A stretch of DNA of 64,000 nucleotides, from positions 62,001 to 126,000 of the forward strand of contig JAGARN010000005.1 in assembly GCA_017622235.1 (NCBI GenBank), given 5' to 3'. Positions 1 through 10,866 of the stretch are shown here, piece after piece. A program made the translations under genes and the position numbers. Below the pieces are notes generated by a model. That model did not search any database and was not told the DNA's origin. It was given only the letters and a program-made list of their open reading frames with translations. How positions within the stretch are numbered: the first letter of the stretch is position 1; every line of letters starts with the position of its first letter. The stretch comes from Spirochaetaceae bacterium (lineage in GTDB: Bacteria > Spirochaetota > Spirochaetia > Treponematales > Treponemataceae).

Positions 1-57
1 ACATTTTAATACTACAAGTCCTTTTATACAATAGCTATTTTTGATTCATAAGGTTAT

Positions 58-2070
58 TTACATCATATTAACAGGGTCTACGTCAACTTCAATGTATACG
101 TTAGGTGAAGATTTGTAACCGTAAAGAAAGCGAGCACATATTTTTTGCAACGTTGATGTCGAAATCCCTCTAAGTAAAATTTGCCATCGATGGTTTGCAG
201 CAATCATAGCTAAAGGACATTCTGATGGCCCTAAAATGTCAATTTCAAGTGCTAATTTTTTGGACTCTATTGCTAAAATTTCTGCTGCACTTTCTGCCGC
301 TTTTTTACTTTCGGTAAGTGATGCTGAACGAAAAACAAGTCTGATTAGTCTAGAAAAAGGAGGAAAGCCAAGAATCTGTCTTTGAATTAATTCTTGTTGA
401 TAAAAATCTTGGATTTTACCATTACAAGCAAAGGCAATAGCTTCTCGTTCAGGACAAAAACTTTGAACTATAACTTTTCCATCTGGAAAAAACCTTCCAG
501 CACGTCCTGCAACTTGGGTTATGAGAGAAAATGTTCTTTCCGCTGCCCTAAAGTCTGGCATATGTAACCCAGTGTCTGCCATTATAACACCAACAAGTTT
601 TAGGTTTGGGAAATTCAACCCTTTTGCAACCATCTGTGTTCCCAAAAGTATATCTATATTTCCTGCTCTAAATTCTTTTAATTTTTCTTGTAGCTCACCT
701 TTTTTTGAAATATTATCTGTGTCAATTCGGCTAATCTTTGCACTTGGAAATTTTGCATTTGTTTCGGCTTCAATAAATTCGGTACCAAAACCAGAATAAC
801 CCACGTCAATAGATGCACATTCTGGACATATAGAAGGAGGTTCTAATATCCAACCACAATAGTGACATCTTAAGCGTTTTTCAGTTTTGTGATAGGTAAG
901 TGGTACGGAACAGTTTTTACACTTTAACTCGTAGCCGCAAGTATTGCACCTAAAAAAATGAGTAAAACCTCTACGGTTAAGAAATAATATGATTTGTCTT
1001 TTTTCTGCCAAGGCTAAGCGTATCTCGTCGCAAAGTAGTGGAGAAATACATCCTGAATCTTTATTGGTTTTTGTTAAATCTACAACTTGTATTTCTGGTG
1101 GTTTTCCTCCTGCTAAGCGTTTTGTTAAAGTATGTCGTAGAATTGTTCCCTTTTCCATTAGGTGCCATGCTTCAACAGATGGGGTCGCACTGCCCATAAC
1201 CAGAGGTATTTTTAGTGTATTACATCTGTATATTGCAACTTGCCTAGCATGATAACGTGGAGTATTTCCAGACTTATATGAACTGTCGTGTTCTTCATCA
1301 ATTATAATTAAACCTAAATCTGGAACAGGAGCAAAAACAGCACTTCTTGCTCCAATTACAATCCTTGCATCTTTAGAAATTATTCGCCGCCATTCTTTTA
1401 AACGCTGACTTGGTGTTAGGTGAGAATGTAATACTGCAACCGTTTGTCCAAATCTTCTTATTACAGCTTCTATTACCTGATGAGTTAAACCTATTTCTGG
1501 TACAAGATATATTACACCTTTACCTTTTTCTAAAAGATTTTCCGCTGCTTGCAAAAAAACTTCCGTCTTGCCTGTTCCTGTAGCTCCGTATAAGTAATGT
1601 AATTTGCTGCTTGACGTTACTATTGCATTAGCTGCTAAGTTTTGTTCTTCTGACAAACTACATTTTGAAAATTCTATTGCATCTTCTGCAAAAGAAAAAC
1701 TGGGATTTTCTGTTTCACGTCTGCCAGAAGGAATCATAGCAGAAAGAGCTTCGCCTTGAGAACAAAGATAATATCTTGCCATCCATGCTGAAAGTTGAAT
1801 ATGTTCTTGGGTAAAGATTGGCTCTTTGTCCAATATTTTTTGCACAGGCTTAATTTTTTCCAAAGGGAAAGAAAGATTTTCTGGTACAGTTGAACTTACG
1901 GATAAAATATAAGCTATCATCCGTCTGTTTCCAAACCTAACTTCCGCTCTCATCCCTGGAGCAACAAAAGAGGATAATTCATTTTCAGCTTTGTAAGTAA
2001 AAGTCTGGGGGATAGGAACATTAAGAACGGTTTCTAAAAAAACAGAGCTAGAACTTTGTTCTTGTGGCAT
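58..2070 (-). CDS. priA: Primosomal replication-restart helicase PriA
   Basis: PriA is a 3'-5' DExH helicase that binds stalled forks and reloads the replicative helicase. The 670-residue protein has an N-terminal fork-binding domain (about 1-110), a Walker A motif GATGTGKTE (about 160), the DEEH box (about 258), and the paired zinc motifs CNTCGYELKCKNC and CHYCGW...CPEC (about 375-420) that are diagnostic for PriA. The helicase C-terminal part with QVAGRAGR follows. Length is near the lower end for the family. Its ATG overlaps the stop of the upstream uracil-DNA glycosylase gene (TAATG), so translation of the two is probably coupled. Assignment is secure. Confidence 0.97.
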   Translation of the reverse strand: MPQEQSSSSVFLETVLNVPIPQTFTYKAENELSSFVAPGMRAEVRFGNRRMIAYILSVSSTVPENLSFPLEKIKPVQKILDKEPIFTQEHIQLSAWMARYYLCSQGEALSAMIPSGRRETENPSFSFAEDAIEFSKCSLSEEQNLAANAIVTSSSKLHYLYGATGTGKTEVFLQAAENLLEKGKGVIYLVPEIGLTHQVIEAVIRRFGQTVAVLHSHLTPSQRLKEWRRIISKDARIVIGARSAVFAPVPDLGLIIIDEEHDSSYKSGNTPRYHARQVAIYRCNTLKIPLVMGSATPSVEAWHLMEKGTILRHTLTKRLAGGKPPEIQVVDLTKTNKDSGCISPLLCDEIRLALAEKRQIILFLNRRGFTHFFRCNTCGYELKCKNCSVPLTYHKTEKRLRCHYCGWILEPPSICPECASIDVGYSGFGTEFIEAETNAKFPSAKISRIDTDNISKKGELQEKLKEFRAGNIDILLGTQMVAKGLNFPNLKLVGVIMADTGLHMPDFRAAERTFSLITQVAGRAGRFFPDGKVIVQSFCPEREAIAFACNGKIQDFYQQELIQRQILGFPPFSRLIRLVFRSASLTESKKAAESAAEILAIESKKLALEIDILGPSECPLAMIAANHRWQILLRGISTSTLQKICARFLYGYKSSPNVYIEVDVDPVNMM

Positions 2071-2807
2071 TATTTTTGCCCTGCCTTAAATGAAACATTA
2101 TAATCAGGCACTAGTTGTTCAAGCTTACTTCTAAAAGCTTTTAAATCATCCCAAGCTGGGCGTTTAAGTTCTTGGTTGCGAAGTAAAGCACTAGGATGAT
2201 ATGTAGCCATAATTGGAATTCCATTATATTCATGAAACTGTCCATGCAAACGTCCAATTCCATCTTGACTGTTTAAAAGTGTCTGAGTAGCTATGCGACC
2301 AAGGGTTAGAATCATTGTTGGTTTTAGAACAGATATTTGTGCTTCAAGATAGGAACGGCAGGCATCTATTTCTTCTGGGAGCGGATCTCTGTTTCCTGGT
2401 GGGCGGCACTTTACAATATTTGCAATAAAGCAATTTTCTGTTCTAGAAAGAGAAATAGCTGCAAGCATTTTATCCAAAAGTTGTCCTGCTTTACCTACAA
2501 AAGGTAAACCTGTTGCATCTTCATCTGCACCAGGACCTTCGCCAATTACCATTACGATTGGATTTAAAACCCCCATTCCTGGTACAGACTTCATTTTATC
2601 TTTACATAAGGAACACCGTTTGCAATTTTGTATTTTTTCGCTAATGTTTTGAAGTATTGTTTCAGTGTTTGATGATTTATTTTCAGTTTTAGATTCTTCA
2701 CAGAAATTTGGAATCTCTGTGGTAAAACCTGGGGCAGGGTAACCGTAAGCCCAGTTTGCAATTTTATGGAGCATCTGGTATATCTGCTGTTTATCTTGAG
2801 AAATCAT
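2070..2807 (-). CDS. Family 4-type uracil-DNA glycosylase
   Basis: This enzyme removes uracil from DNA at the start of base-excision repair. The 245-residue protein has CKRCSLC near residue 80, the motif GEGPGADEDATGLPFVGKAG, CRPPGNRDP, and a C-terminal TYHPSALLR. These fit Fe-S-containing family 4/5 UDGs, with four Cys as likely 4Fe-4S ligands. The frame stays open 15 codons further upstream, but I chose the ATG at 2807. It lies exactly 6 nt after a TATACT -10 box and has no Shine-Dalgarno, which suggests a leaderless message. The stop overlaps the priA start, making a two-gene repair/restart operon. Confidence 0.9.
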   Translation of the reverse strand: MISQDKQQIYQMLHKIANWAYGYPAPGFTTEIPNFCEESKTENKSSNTETILQNISEKIQNCKRCSLCKDKMKSVPGMGVLNPIVMVIGEGPGADEDATGLPFVGKAGQLLDKMLAAISLSRTENCFIANIVKCRPPGNRDPLPEEIDACRSYLEAQISVLKPTMILTLGRIATQTLLNSQDGIGRLHGQFHEYNGIPIMATYHPSALLRNQELKRPAWDDLKAFRSKLEQLVPDYNVSFKAGQK

Positions 2808-2813
2808 TATTTT

Positions 2814-2819
2814 AGTATA
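2814..2819 (-). promoter_or_regulatory. -10 box (TATACT) of the udg-priA operon
   Basis: TATACT is followed by 6 nt and then the ATG at 2807, so the predicted transcription start is the A of the start codon. No good -35 is visible. Upstream there is a run of A residues that might act like an UP or extended element. Inference from position only. Confidence 0.45.
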
Positions 2820-2898
2820 GCGATTTTTTTTTCTAAATTCTAGTACCAACAAACCTTATATGTTGTGAACAAAATTGAATATATTTTTATTTTTATAC

Positions 2899-2926
2899 TT
2901 GAATTATTGTAGAAATCGTATATAAT
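2899..2926 (+). promoter_or_regulatory. Promoter of galM
   Basis: TTGAAT (2899-2904), a 16-nt spacer and TATAAT (2921-2926) form a good sigma-70 promoter. The ATG of galM follows 8 nt after the -10 box, with no Shine-Dalgarno in between. The message should therefore have a leader of only a couple of bases. Confidence 0.7.
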
Positions 2927-2934
2927 TTGTACCT

Positions 2935-3978
2935 ATGGATATTAAGAAAAGGAAGTTCGGAGTCCTTCCGGATGGCTCAAAAGTTCATATATACACTATT
3001 TCTAATGGGCAGATGTCCTTTTCTGCTACAAATTATGGTTGCGTAATTACAAGCATTATGATTCCATCAAAAAACGGCGGTTTTTCTGATGTCGTTTTTG
3101 CACCACCTACTTTTGATTCTCTTGTTGCTTCTGATGCTAGTTTTGGTGCAGTGGTAGGGCGTTTTGCTAATCGTATTGGAAAATCAGTTTTCACCTTGGG
3201 CAACAAAGAATATAAACTTGATAACAACGCTGGTGGAAATTGTTTGCATGGTGGTTTTTTTCGTTGGGACAAACAACTTTGGGATGCAACTGTTGTAGAA
3301 ACTGCTTCTGGTACGGGAATCACTTTCTCTCGTCTTTCTGTAGATGGTGAACAGGGAATGCCTGGTAACCTAAAGGTAAATGTAACATATTTATTGAACA
3401 ATAGTAATGAGATTATTATTCGCTATCAAGCAGTTTCTGATGCAGATACTTATGTAAACTTTACAAACCACTCGTATTTTAACCTTAAAGGGCAAACAAG
3501 AGAAACTATTAACAATCATACGTTAACGATGAATTGTTCTTCCTACCTTGAAACTGATGACAATAGACTACCTACAGGAAAGATTCTTTCTGTTGACGGT
3601 ACAATTTTTGATTTTAGAAAGCCTAAAGCTTTGGGAAAAGATTTAGATTCACCTTTGTTAAAAAGTGCAGGGGGATACGATCATTGTTATTGTATAGAAA
3701 GTGTTCCCGGAAGGATTATACCTTTTGCAACATTGTCAGAAGCAGAAACTGGGCGTACGATGACTGTTTCAACAGATTTACCAGGTGTTCAGCTGTATAC
3801 AGCCAACTGGATAGGTGGAACTCTAGGAAAAAACGGTTGCACATATAGCAGCCACGGTGCAGTTTGCATAGAAACTCAGTTTTATCCCGATACTCCAAAT
3901 CGACCAGAGTTTCCAACTTGTTTGTTAAAGGCTAACGAAACCTTTGAAACCACTACGGTTTATGGGTTTAGGTGGTAG
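2935..3978 (+). CDS. galM: Aldose 1-epimerase (mutarotase)
   Basis: GalM interconverts the alpha and beta anomers of galactose, glucose and related aldoses in the cytoplasm. The 347-residue protein shows GRFANRIG (sugar-binding Arg, about 80), NCLHGG, the catalytic-His region FTNHSYFNL (about 180) and the catalytic-Glu region ETQFYPDTPN near the C-terminus. Length is typical. It is a single gene between the divergent udg-priA operon and the V-ATPase operon, with no other galactose genes beside it. The start codon is very close to the -10 box and has no ribosome-binding site. Confidence 0.96.
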   Translation: MDIKKRKFGVLPDGSKVHIYTISNGQMSFSATNYGCVITSIMIPSKNGGFSDVVFAPPTFDSLVASDASFGAVVGRFANRIGKSVFTLGNKEYKLDNNAGGNCLHGGFFRWDKQLWDATVVETASGTGITFSRLSVDGEQGMPGNLKVNVTYLLNNSNEIIIRYQAVSDADTYVNFTNHSYFNLKGQTRETINNHTLTMNCSSYLETDDNRLPTGKILSVDGTIFDFRKPKALGKDLDSPLLKSAGGYDHCYCIESVPGRIIPFATLSEAETGRTMTVSTDLPGVQLYTANWIGGTLGKNGCTYSSHGAVCIETQFYPDTPNRPEFPTCLLKANETFETTTVYGFRW

Positions 3979-4035
3979 TTTATGCAGTTATAATGCTGCC
4001 GAAATATGTTTTATATAATTTATTGAGGGGTCATA

Positions 4036-4668
4036 ATGGACGTTCAATTACAGGAACTGATCGACAAGATCAAAAAGGATGGCGTTGCTTCCGCAGAGTC
4101 TTCCGCAGCAGAGATTATTGCAGCGGCAGAAAAAAAAGCGGCTGCTATTGTTGCCGAGGCAGAGGCTAAGTCCGCCGAAATCGTCAAAAACGGCAAAGCA
4201 GAAACAACCCGTATGGAAAAGGCTAGTGTTGATGCTATTCGTCAGGCCGGACGCAATCTTATACTTTCATTCAGAGATAGTATAAACGCACAACTTAACA
4301 GCATTGTCGCTGCAAAAACTGCAGAAGCTTATTCACAGGATATGCTAAAGGCATTGATTCCCGAAACAGTAAAAGAATGGGCAAAGAATACATCTGTAGA
4401 GGATATTTCAGTGTTGTTACCTGCAAAGGATGCAGATAAATTAGAGAGTGGTTTTACTTCGGCTCTTAAGGCAGAACTTGCAAAAGGACTTGAACTAAAA
4501 GCTGATAAATCCCTTGATGCAGGATTCCGTATCGGGTCAAAAGATGGAGCTGCATACTATGATTTTTCAGCAGAGGCAGTTGCAAATTTGTTCTCTGCGT
4601 ATCTTAATCCCAGAACTGCAGCTATAATGAAAGAAGCTGCCGCCAGTGTTGGGGAAGGAACCAACTAA
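4036..4668 (+). CDS. V-type ATPase subunit E
   Basis: Subunit E forms part of the peripheral stalk that holds the catalytic head still against the membrane sector. The 210-residue protein has the usual form: a long N-terminal alanine/glutamate-rich helix (about 15-90, many AEAEAK-like heptads) that would pair with a G/H partner, then a compact C-terminal domain. GAGGGG lies 6 nt before the ATG. It is the first gene of a seven-gene V-ATPase operon. No G/H partner gene is present here, so the second stalk helix must be encoded elsewhere or be replaced. Confidence 0.9.
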   Translation: MDVQLQELIDKIKKDGVASAESSAAEIIAAAEKKAAAIVAEAEAKSAEIVKNGKAETTRMEKASVDAIRQAGRNLILSFRDSINAQLNSIVAAKTAEAYSQDMLKALIPETVKEWAKNTSVEDISVLLPAKDADKLESGFTSALKAELAKGLELKADKSLDAGFRIGSKDGAAYYDFSAEAVANLFSAYLNPRTAAIMKEAAASVGEGTN

Positions 4669-5214
4669 GTGGGCAACTGGTATTATCTTATGTCGCAGTT
4701 ACCAAGCGTTTCTGTCACCTCTGAACGAACGCCTTTACCTGTAACAGAAGAGTATTTTATGGAATTATGTTCACGCTTTCTCGATTCAAAAAGTCTTAAA
4801 GTGTTGAAAGAACTTTCCCTAGAACCACCTAAAGATAAAAAAAAGACAGGTTCTGCTTTTCTTGATTCATGGTATGAGAATGAGCGTATGCTGCGCTTTG
4901 CATTAGCAAAGATAAGGTCAATTAAGTTGAAAAAAGATGTGGAATTCCCTATGCTTTCTATTTCACCTGATATTGTTCAAACGGCTCGCACTGCCTGTGG
5001 AATGGAAAGTCCTCTTGCTGCGGAACAGTTTCTTAACGAAGCTCGTATGCAGATGTTAGACCGCTTTGCTCCCTTTGATCAGTTTTCAACAGATGCGGTG
5101 TATGTTTACGCACTTAAATTAAAACTTGCTCAAAGGATGAAATCCTTTACAGAAGAAGCCGGTGCAGCTTCTTATCGCACGATATATGACCAGATACTTG
5201 GAGAATCGAAATGA
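4669..5214 (+). CDS. DUF2764 family protein of the V-ATPase operon
   Basis: I recognise this 181-residue protein as the DUF2764 type, which sits in V-ATPase operons of spirochaetes, chlamydiae and Bacteroidetes; its function is not established to my knowledge. It begins with a GTG directly after the subunit E stop (TAAGTG), giving GNWYYLMSQLPSV, the usual N-terminus of the group. It is soluble, mostly helical and charged, with no nucleotide motif. It overlaps the subunit A start by 4 nt. Its position corresponds to where subunits C and F lie in other operons, so a stalk or socket role is a reasonable guess, not a demonstrated one. Confidence 0.8.
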   Translation: MGNWYYLMSQLPSVSVTSERTPLPVTEEYFMELCSRFLDSKSLKVLKELSLEPPKDKKKTGSAFLDSWYENERMLRFALAKIRSIKLKKDVEFPMLSISPDIVQTARTACGMESPLAAEQFLNEARMQMLDRFAPFDQFSTDAVYVYALKLKLAQRMKSFTEEAGAASYRTIYDQILGESK

Positions 5215-6980
5215 CGGATACAAAAGGAAAGGTAGTAGCTGTTAACGGAAACATGATAAGTGTTCAATTTGACGGTAATGTTTCCATGAATGAAGTTGGC
5301 TACGTACACGTTGGTGGAAAAAGGCTTAAGAGTGAGGTTATTCGTATCAGAAACGGAAAAGCTCAGCTCCAAGTCTATGAAATGACAAAAGGAATTAGCA
5401 CCGGTGATGAAGTAGAATTTACTGGTGAGCTTTTGTCTGTGGAACTAGGTCCTGGTCTTTTAGGACAAGTTTTTGATGGTTTGCAAAACCCTTTGCCAGA
5501 GCTTGCGGAAAAAGCTGGTTATTTTTTGGAGCGTGGTATTTATCTTGACCCAGTTCCAAATGACAACGTGTGGAGTTTTACTCCTATTGCAAAAGTGGGT
5601 GATACTGTTCGCCGAGGTGATGTGTTAGGTTCTGTTCCAGAGGGACCTTTTACTCACAAAATAATGGTTCCTTTTGGAATGTACGGAAATTACACTGTAA
5701 AATCAATTAAAGCAGCAGCTGATTATAAACTTTCAGATACAATAGCTGTTCTTGCTGATGAGAAGGGTAATGAAACCGAAGTTTCTATGAGTTTTCAATG
5801 GCCAGTAAAACGTGCAGTAGATTGCTATGCCGAACGCTTAAAACCAGATGAAACAATGATTACAAAAATCCGTTTGATTGACACATTTTTCCCTGTTGCA
5901 AAGGGTGGAACTTATTGTATACCAGGTCCTTTCGGTGCAGGAAAAACTGTTTTGCAACATACTACAAGTCGCAACGCTGATGTTGACGTTGTTATTGTTG
6001 CCGCTTGTGGTGAGCGTGCAGGTGAAGTTGTAGAAATCCTTAAAGAATTCCCTGAGCTAAACGATCCTAGAACAGGTCGTTCCCTTATGGAAAGGACTAT
6101 TATTATTTGTAATACATCTTCTATGCCTGTTGCAGCCCGTGAAGCTTCTGTTTACACAGGTGTTACTTTAGCCGAATATTACCGTCAAATGGGACTTCAT
6201 GTTCTACTTTTGGCAGATTCAACAAGTCGTTGGGCTCAGGCTTTGCGTGAAATGTCTGGTCGTTTGGAAGAAATTCCTGGAGAAGAAGCTTTCCCCGCTT
6301 ATCTTGAATCCTATATTGCTGCTTTTTACGAGCGTGCGGGTATTGTAAGATTAAGTGATGGCTCTACAGGTTCTGTAACAATCGGAGGAACAGTTTCTCC
6401 TGCTGGTGGTAACTTTGAAGAACCTGTTACACAAGCAACTCTTAAAGTTGTTGGTGCATTCCATGGCCTTTCACGAGAACGTTCTGATGCTCGTAAATAT
6501 CCTGCAATTAACCCATATGACTCTTGGTCAAAGTATAAGAGCGTTCTACGTAAAGATTGGGTCGATTACGCAAGAAATTGTCTTTTCCGAGGGGCTGAAG
6601 TTGGTCAAATGATGAAGGTTGTTGGAGAAGAAGGAACAAGCTTAGAAGATTTTATTTTATATCTTAAAAGCGATTTTCTTGATGCAGTTTATTTACAACA
6701 AAACTCTTTTGATGAAGTTGACTCAGCAGCAGATGTTGAACGCCAGTCTTATGTGTTCCGTTTGTTGCTTAAAGTTCTTGGTTCTAATTTTAATCTTGAC
6801 TCAAAAGACGATGCCCGTGGGTATTTCAACCAGTTAAGGCAGAAATTTATAGACTGGAACTACAGTTTATGGCAGGGTGATGAGTTTAAGAAAAACGAAG
6901 CAGAAATAAACGAGCTTTATGAGGCAAAATCGGGCAAATTGACAGCTTTAGTGGCAGATTTGCTGAAGGACGGTGAATAA
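5211..6980 (+). CDS. atpA: V-type ATPase catalytic subunit A
   Basis: Subunit A carries the ATP-hydrolysing sites of the V1/A1 head. The 589-residue protein has the V-type non-homologous insert (about 110-185), the P-loop GPFGAGKT (about 240), [10 protein letters not shown] (about 266) and the [20 protein letters not shown] stretch typical of A subunits. Length matches bacterial V-type A chains. It overlaps the DUF2764 gene by ATGA and is followed 2 nt later by subunit B. Assignment is secure. Confidence 0.98.
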   Translation: MTDTKGKVVAVNGNMISVQFDGNVSMNEVGYVHVGGKRLKSEVIRIRNGKAQLQVYEMTKGISTGDEVEFTGELLSVELGPGLLGQVFDGLQNPLPELAEKAGYFLERGIYLDPVPNDNVWSFTPIAKVGDTVRRGDVLGSVPEGPFTHKIMVPFGMYGNYTVKSIKAAADYKLSDTIAVLADEKGNETEVSMSFQWPVKRAVDCYAERLKPDETMITKIRLIDTFFPVAKGGTYCIPGPFGAGKTVLQHTTSRNADVDVVIVAACGERAGEVVEILKEFPELNDPRTGRSLMERTIIICNTSSMPVAAREASVYTGVTLAEYYRQMGLHVLLLADSTSRWAQALREMSGRLEEIPGEEAFPAYLESYIAAFYERAGIVRLSDGSTGSVTIGGTVSPAGGNFEEPVTQATLKVVGAFHGLSRERSDARKYPAINPYDSWSKYKSVLRKDWVDYARNCLFRGAEVGQMMKVVGEEGTSLEDFILYLKSDFLDAVYLQQNSFDEVDSAADVERQSYVFRLLLKVLGSNFNLDSKDDARGYFNQLRQKFIDWNYSLWQGDEFKKNEAEINELYEAKSGKLTALVADLLKDGE

Positions 6981-6982
6981 CT

Positions 6983-8278
6983 ATGAATAAAATTTATAGC
7001 AAGATTGAATCAATCAGTGGTAGCGTTATTACAGTCCGAGCCGAGGGCGTTAAGTACAACGAATTAGCTGAAATTGAAACTGCTTTCGGAACGTCTCTTG
7101 CGGAAGTTAATCGTATTGACGGTGATTTAGTTTCTTTGCAAGTATTTGCTGGCGGCCGAGGTGTTTCAACTGGTGACAAAATCCGGTTTTTAGGTCGGGA
7201 AATGCAAGTATGTTTTTCCGAAGACTTGATGGGACGTATCTTTAATGGTTCTGGTGAACCCAGAGATAAAGGACCTTCGTTAAGGGATAACCCTGTAGAA
7301 ATCGGTGGTCCATCTGTAAATCCTTCTAAGAGAATTATGGCACGCCGTATGATTCGTACCGGTATTCCGATGATTGATATGTTCAACACTTTGGTTGTTT
7401 CCCAAAAGTTACCTATTTTCTCGATTTCAGGTGAACCATACAACGAACTCTTAGCTAGAATTGCTATGCAGGCAGAAGTTGACGTTATTGTTCTTGGTGG
7501 AATGGGTTTAAAGTATGATGATTATTTGTACTTTAAAAATACACTTGAAGAAGGTGGAGCTTTAAGTCATACAGTTATGTTTGTTCATACTGCTGCTGAT
7601 CCAACAGTAGAATGTCTAAAAATTCCAGATATGAGTTTGGCTGTAGCAGAACAGTTTGCTCTTCAGGGAAAAGATGTATTAGTCCTTTTAACTGATATGA
7701 CAAACTATGCAGACGCAATGAAAGAAATCGCTATTACTCAAGAGCAAGTTCCTTCCAATCGAGGTTATCCAGGAGATTTGTACAGTCAGCTTGCAGCTCG
7801 TTATGAAAAGGCTGTTGACTTTGACGATGCAGGTTCTGTCACGATTCTTGCTGTAACAACAATGCCAGGAGATGACGTTACACACCCTGTTCCAGATAAT
7901 ACGGGATATATTACAGAAGGTCAATTTTATCTAAAGGGTGGACGTATTGAACCATTTGGTAGCCTTTCTCGTCTAAAGCAAAACGTAAACGGAAAAACTC
8001 GCAGCGACCATCGTGCTCTTATGGATGGTATGATTCGTTTGTATTCTGCTTACAAAGATACTTTAGAAAAGAAATCCATGGGATTTATGATGTCGGAATG
8101 GGATGACAAATTGCTTAAATATGGCGAGATGTTTGAAAAAGAAATGATGGATTTGTCTGTAAATATTCCTCTTGAGGGAGCTTTAGACAAAGGTTGGACG
8201 ATTCTTGCTTCTTGCTTTAATAGCGAAGAAACAGGTATAAAGTCAGAACTCATCGCCCAGTACTGGCCAAAAAACTAA
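6983..8278 (+). CDS. atpB: V-type ATPase subunit B
   Basis: Subunit B alternates with A in the hexameric head and contributes to, but does not perform, catalysis. The 431-residue protein lacks an intact P-loop; [16 protein letters not shown] stands where F-type beta has GxxGxGKT, as expected for [16 protein letters not shown] and [15 protein letters not shown] are typical of the family. It lies 2 nt downstream of atpA in the same operon. Length is slightly short for the family but no domain seems to be missing. Confidence 0.97.
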   Translation: MNKIYSKIESISGSVITVRAEGVKYNELAEIETAFGTSLAEVNRIDGDLVSLQVFAGGRGVSTGDKIRFLGREMQVCFSEDLMGRIFNGSGEPRDKGPSLRDNPVEIGGPSVNPSKRIMARRMIRTGIPMIDMFNTLVVSQKLPIFSISGEPYNELLARIAMQAEVDVIVLGGMGLKYDDYLYFKNTLEEGGALSHTVMFVHTAADPTVECLKIPDMSLAVAEQFALQGKDVLVLLTDMTNYADAMKEIAITQEQVPSNRGYPGDLYSQLAARYEKAVDFDDAGSVTILAVTTMPGDDVTHPVPDNTGYITEGQFYLKGGRIEPFGSLSRLKQNVNGKTRSDHRALMDGMIRLYSAYKDTLEKKSMGFMMSEWDDKLLKYGEMFEKEMMDLSVNIPLEGALDKGWTILASCFNSEETGIKSELIAQYWPKN

Positions 8279-8290
8279 GAGGTTTAGCTG

Positions 8291-8917
8291 ATGGCGAATA
8301 TAAAGCTGACAAAAAACGAGCTAAAGTCTCAAAAAGATGCACTAAAAATGTATCAACGTTATTTGCCGACTCTTACGCTCAAAAAACAGCAGCTTCAAAC
8401 AGAAATACGTACCATTGATGCAAGAGCAAAAGAGGTTAGAGAACGTCGAAAATCCTTAGAAAAAGAGTTTGCCCAATGGATTGCAGTTTTTGGTGAGGCA
8501 GAAGCTTTTAAACCAGATATGGTTCAGGTTAGCAATATACGCAAAGGGGTTGGAAACATTGCGGGTGTTTCTATACCAATATACGAAGGTGCGGATTTTA
8601 CCCGTGGGGATTATGATTTATATTCAACACCATTATGGGTAGATTTAGCTGCTGACCGTATGGAACAAGCTCTGTCTCTTGACCTTGAAGCTGATGTTCT
8701 TGAAGAACAGGTTCGATTGTTGCAAGTAGAGCTAAGAACAACAACGCAGCGTGTTAATCTTTTTGAAAAGGTTAAAATTCCCGAAACTAAAGCTAACATA
8801 AAAAAAATTACAGTTTATCTAGGGGATCAGCAAGTTGCGGCTGTTGTTAGAGGAAAGATTTCTAAAAAGAATCTTGAGATTGCAGCCCAAAAAACAGCAG
8901 AGGAGGCCACAGAATGA
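8291..8917 (+). CDS. atpD: V-type ATPase subunit D
   Basis: Subunit D is the central rotor shaft of V-type ATPases, a long antiparallel coiled coil turning inside the A3B3 head. The 208-residue protein has the expected N-terminal helix ([18 protein letters not shown]) and a long C-terminal helix rich in AlaGlu and ArgVal. Its ATG follows GAGGTTTAGCTG. The stop overlaps the start of the subunit I gene (ATGA). The usual shaft partner F is not encoded in this operon. Confidence 0.94.
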   Translation: MANIKLTKNELKSQKDALKMYQRYLPTLTLKKQQLQTEIRTIDARAKEVRERRKSLEKEFAQWIAVFGEAEAFKPDMVQVSNIRKGVGNIAGVSIPIYEGADFTRGDYDLYSTPLWVDLAADRMEQALSLDLEADVLEEQVRLLQVELRTTTQRVNLFEKVKIPETKANIKKITVYLGDQQVAAVVRGKISKKNLEIAAQKTAEEATE

Positions 8918-10833
8918 TTGTTCCTATGAAAAAGGTTTCCTTCGTTGTTCTTGAAGAAGAGCGAAAGGAGGCATTAAAAAAACTCCGTAAACTTGGGGTA
9001 GTTCATCTTGAGCGTCTTAACGGAAACAGTGCAGCTTTGTCTTCTTTTCGTGAATCATACAATACTGTAGAAAATGCCTATATGATTCTTTCGGAGATTA
9101 AGCTTGCAAAAAATACAAAATTGCCAGAGCTTCCTGCCTTTGATAGAGAACAGGTTCTTGCAAAAGCAGAAGAAATTATTGCAATGTCGGAGCGAAAAAA
9201 GCAATGTATCGAAATTATTGCAGCGAATACCGCTGAGCTTGAACGATTCTCGTTGTGGGGTAATTTAAACTCTGCTGACTTTGCTTACCTTGCAGAAAAA
9301 GGTATATTGCTTTCCATGTACGAAATTCCTAGGGATGCATATATTTCATTGCCAGAAACAGTAGAAACTTTGGTAGTAAACGAAAGTAAGTCGCAGGTAC
9401 GTTTTTTGTTGATTCAGCATACAGACGGAAGTGTAAAACCAGAAGCAGCTTTGCGACCACCACAGTTACCAGCAGAAGCTTATGCTGTTCCTATGATTAG
9501 TTCTTCTACACAGGAGTTACGTTCTGAAATTGACTCAATGAAATCTGAGATTAATTCGATTAATGAAGCTCTTGAAGCAGCTGTTGCTTACAGAGATTAC
9601 TTAAAAAGATGTTGTGAATTAGTTGCAAAAGATGTTGAGTTTGAGAACGCATATTCTGGTATGGAAAGAGATAGTTCTTCTTCGCAAGAAACTTTTGTGC
9701 CTTTAGCTTGGCTTACAGGGTATATTCCTACTCCTGATTTAAAGCAGGTTCAAGATGTTGCTAGAGAAGAAAGTTGGGCTATGTTGGCAGAAGATCCTTC
9801 AGAAGAAGATGAAGTTCCTACTAAACTAAAGAACAACAAGTTTGTAAGTATGATTTATCCTGTTTCTGACTTTTTGGGAACAGTTCCTGGTTATAGGGAA
9901 TATGATATTTCAGCTTGGTTTTTATTGTTCTTCTGTGTGTTTTTTGGGATTATCTTCGGAGATGGTGGTTATGGTCTTTTGATGGTTGTTGTGGCATTAT
10001 TAGCGGATATTTCAACTATTGCAAAAGGCAAAAAGATTCCACCTGCCTATAATCTTCTCCTTATGTTGGGGTTAACCACAATGGCATGGGGAACAGTAAC
10101 TTGTACTTGGTTTGGAATCGCTCCAGAATTGCTTCCTGAATGGCTTAAAGCTTTGTCTTTTCAGCCAATTTCTAATGCATATTCTGCATTATCGCCAGAG
10201 AATGAAGCATATGTTAAGCAGAATTTGCAGATTTTCTGCTTTATGTTGGCTTTGATTCAGCTTTCAATAGCTCACCTAAAGGGAATAATACGGTATATTC
10301 GTTCTGCAAAGTGGCTTGGAGAGCTTGGCTCTTTATTGATGGTATGGGGAATGTTCTTTGTGGTATTGAATATGGTAGTAAAAGTTCCTGTATTCTTTGG
10401 CATAGAGACGATGGGGTTACCAGTAATATTGTTAATTGCAGTAGGTTTTTTGTTAAGTTTTATCTTTGCAAATTACGAAGGCAACCTTGGTTCTTCTATA
10501 CTGGAAAGTTGCAAAAATATTGTTTCTGTTATTCTTGGTGTGGTGAATGTATTCTCTGATATTGTTTCCTACATACGTCTTTGGGCGGTAGGGCTTGCAG
10601 GTAGTGCGATTTCTGCTACAGTCAATGATATGGCAGGACCAACTCTTGGTGGAGCATTAATATTTGCTGGAATATTGTTGTTGGTGTTCGGTCATGGATT
10701 AAACATGATTTTGAATGTGTTATCCGTTATTGTTCACGGTGTTCGCTTGAATACACTGGAGTTTTCTAGTCATTTAGGAATGTCGTGGTCAGGTTTTGCA
10801 TATGAGCCGTTCTGTGAATCGGCTGATAAATAA
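8914..10833 (+). CDS. atpI: V-type ATPase subunit I (membrane a-subunit)
   Basis: Subunit I couples ion flow through the membrane ring to rotation. The 639-residue protein has a cytoplasmic N-terminal arm (1-310) with coiled-coil segments, then about seven or eight membrane helices. These include [15 protein letters not shown], the region with [16 protein letters not shown] (the conserved Arg that faces the ring), and [19 protein letters not shown] near the end. Length and motifs are normal. It overlaps the D gene by 4 nt and is followed 33 nt later by the ring subunit K. Confidence 0.96.
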   Translation: MIVPMKKVSFVVLEEERKEALKKLRKLGVVHLERLNGNSAALSSFRESYNTVENAYMILSEIKLAKNTKLPELPAFDREQVLAKAEEIIAMSERKKQCIEIIAANTAELERFSLWGNLNSADFAYLAEKGILLSMYEIPRDAYISLPETVETLVVNESKSQVRFLLIQHTDGSVKPEAALRPPQLPAEAYAVPMISSSTQELRSEIDSMKSEINSINEALEAAVAYRDYLKRCCELVAKDVEFENAYSGMERDSSSSQETFVPLAWLTGYIPTPDLKQVQDVAREESWAMLAEDPSEEDEVPTKLKNNKFVSMIYPVSDFLGTVPGYREYDISAWFLLFFCVFFGIIFGDGGYGLLMVVVALLADISTIAKGKKIPPAYNLLLMLGLTTMAWGTVTCTWFGIAPELLPEWLKALSFQPISNAYSALSPENEAYVKQNLQIFCFMLALIQLSIAHLKGIIRYIRSAKWLGELGSLLMVWGMFFVVLNMVVKVPVFFGIETMGLPVILLIAVGFLLSFIFANYEGNLGSSILESCKNIVSVILGVVNVFSDIVSYIRLWAVGLAGSAISATVNDMAGPTLGGALIFAGILLLVFGHGLNMILNVLSVIVHGVRLNTLEFSSHLGMSWSGFAYEPFCESADK

Positions 10834-10866
10834 ATAAGCAATTAACTTATTAATAGGAGTTATACT

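Noticed and set aside
1-57. Possible gene or terminator downstream of priA
   Set aside because: Too short, with no hairpin and T run visible.
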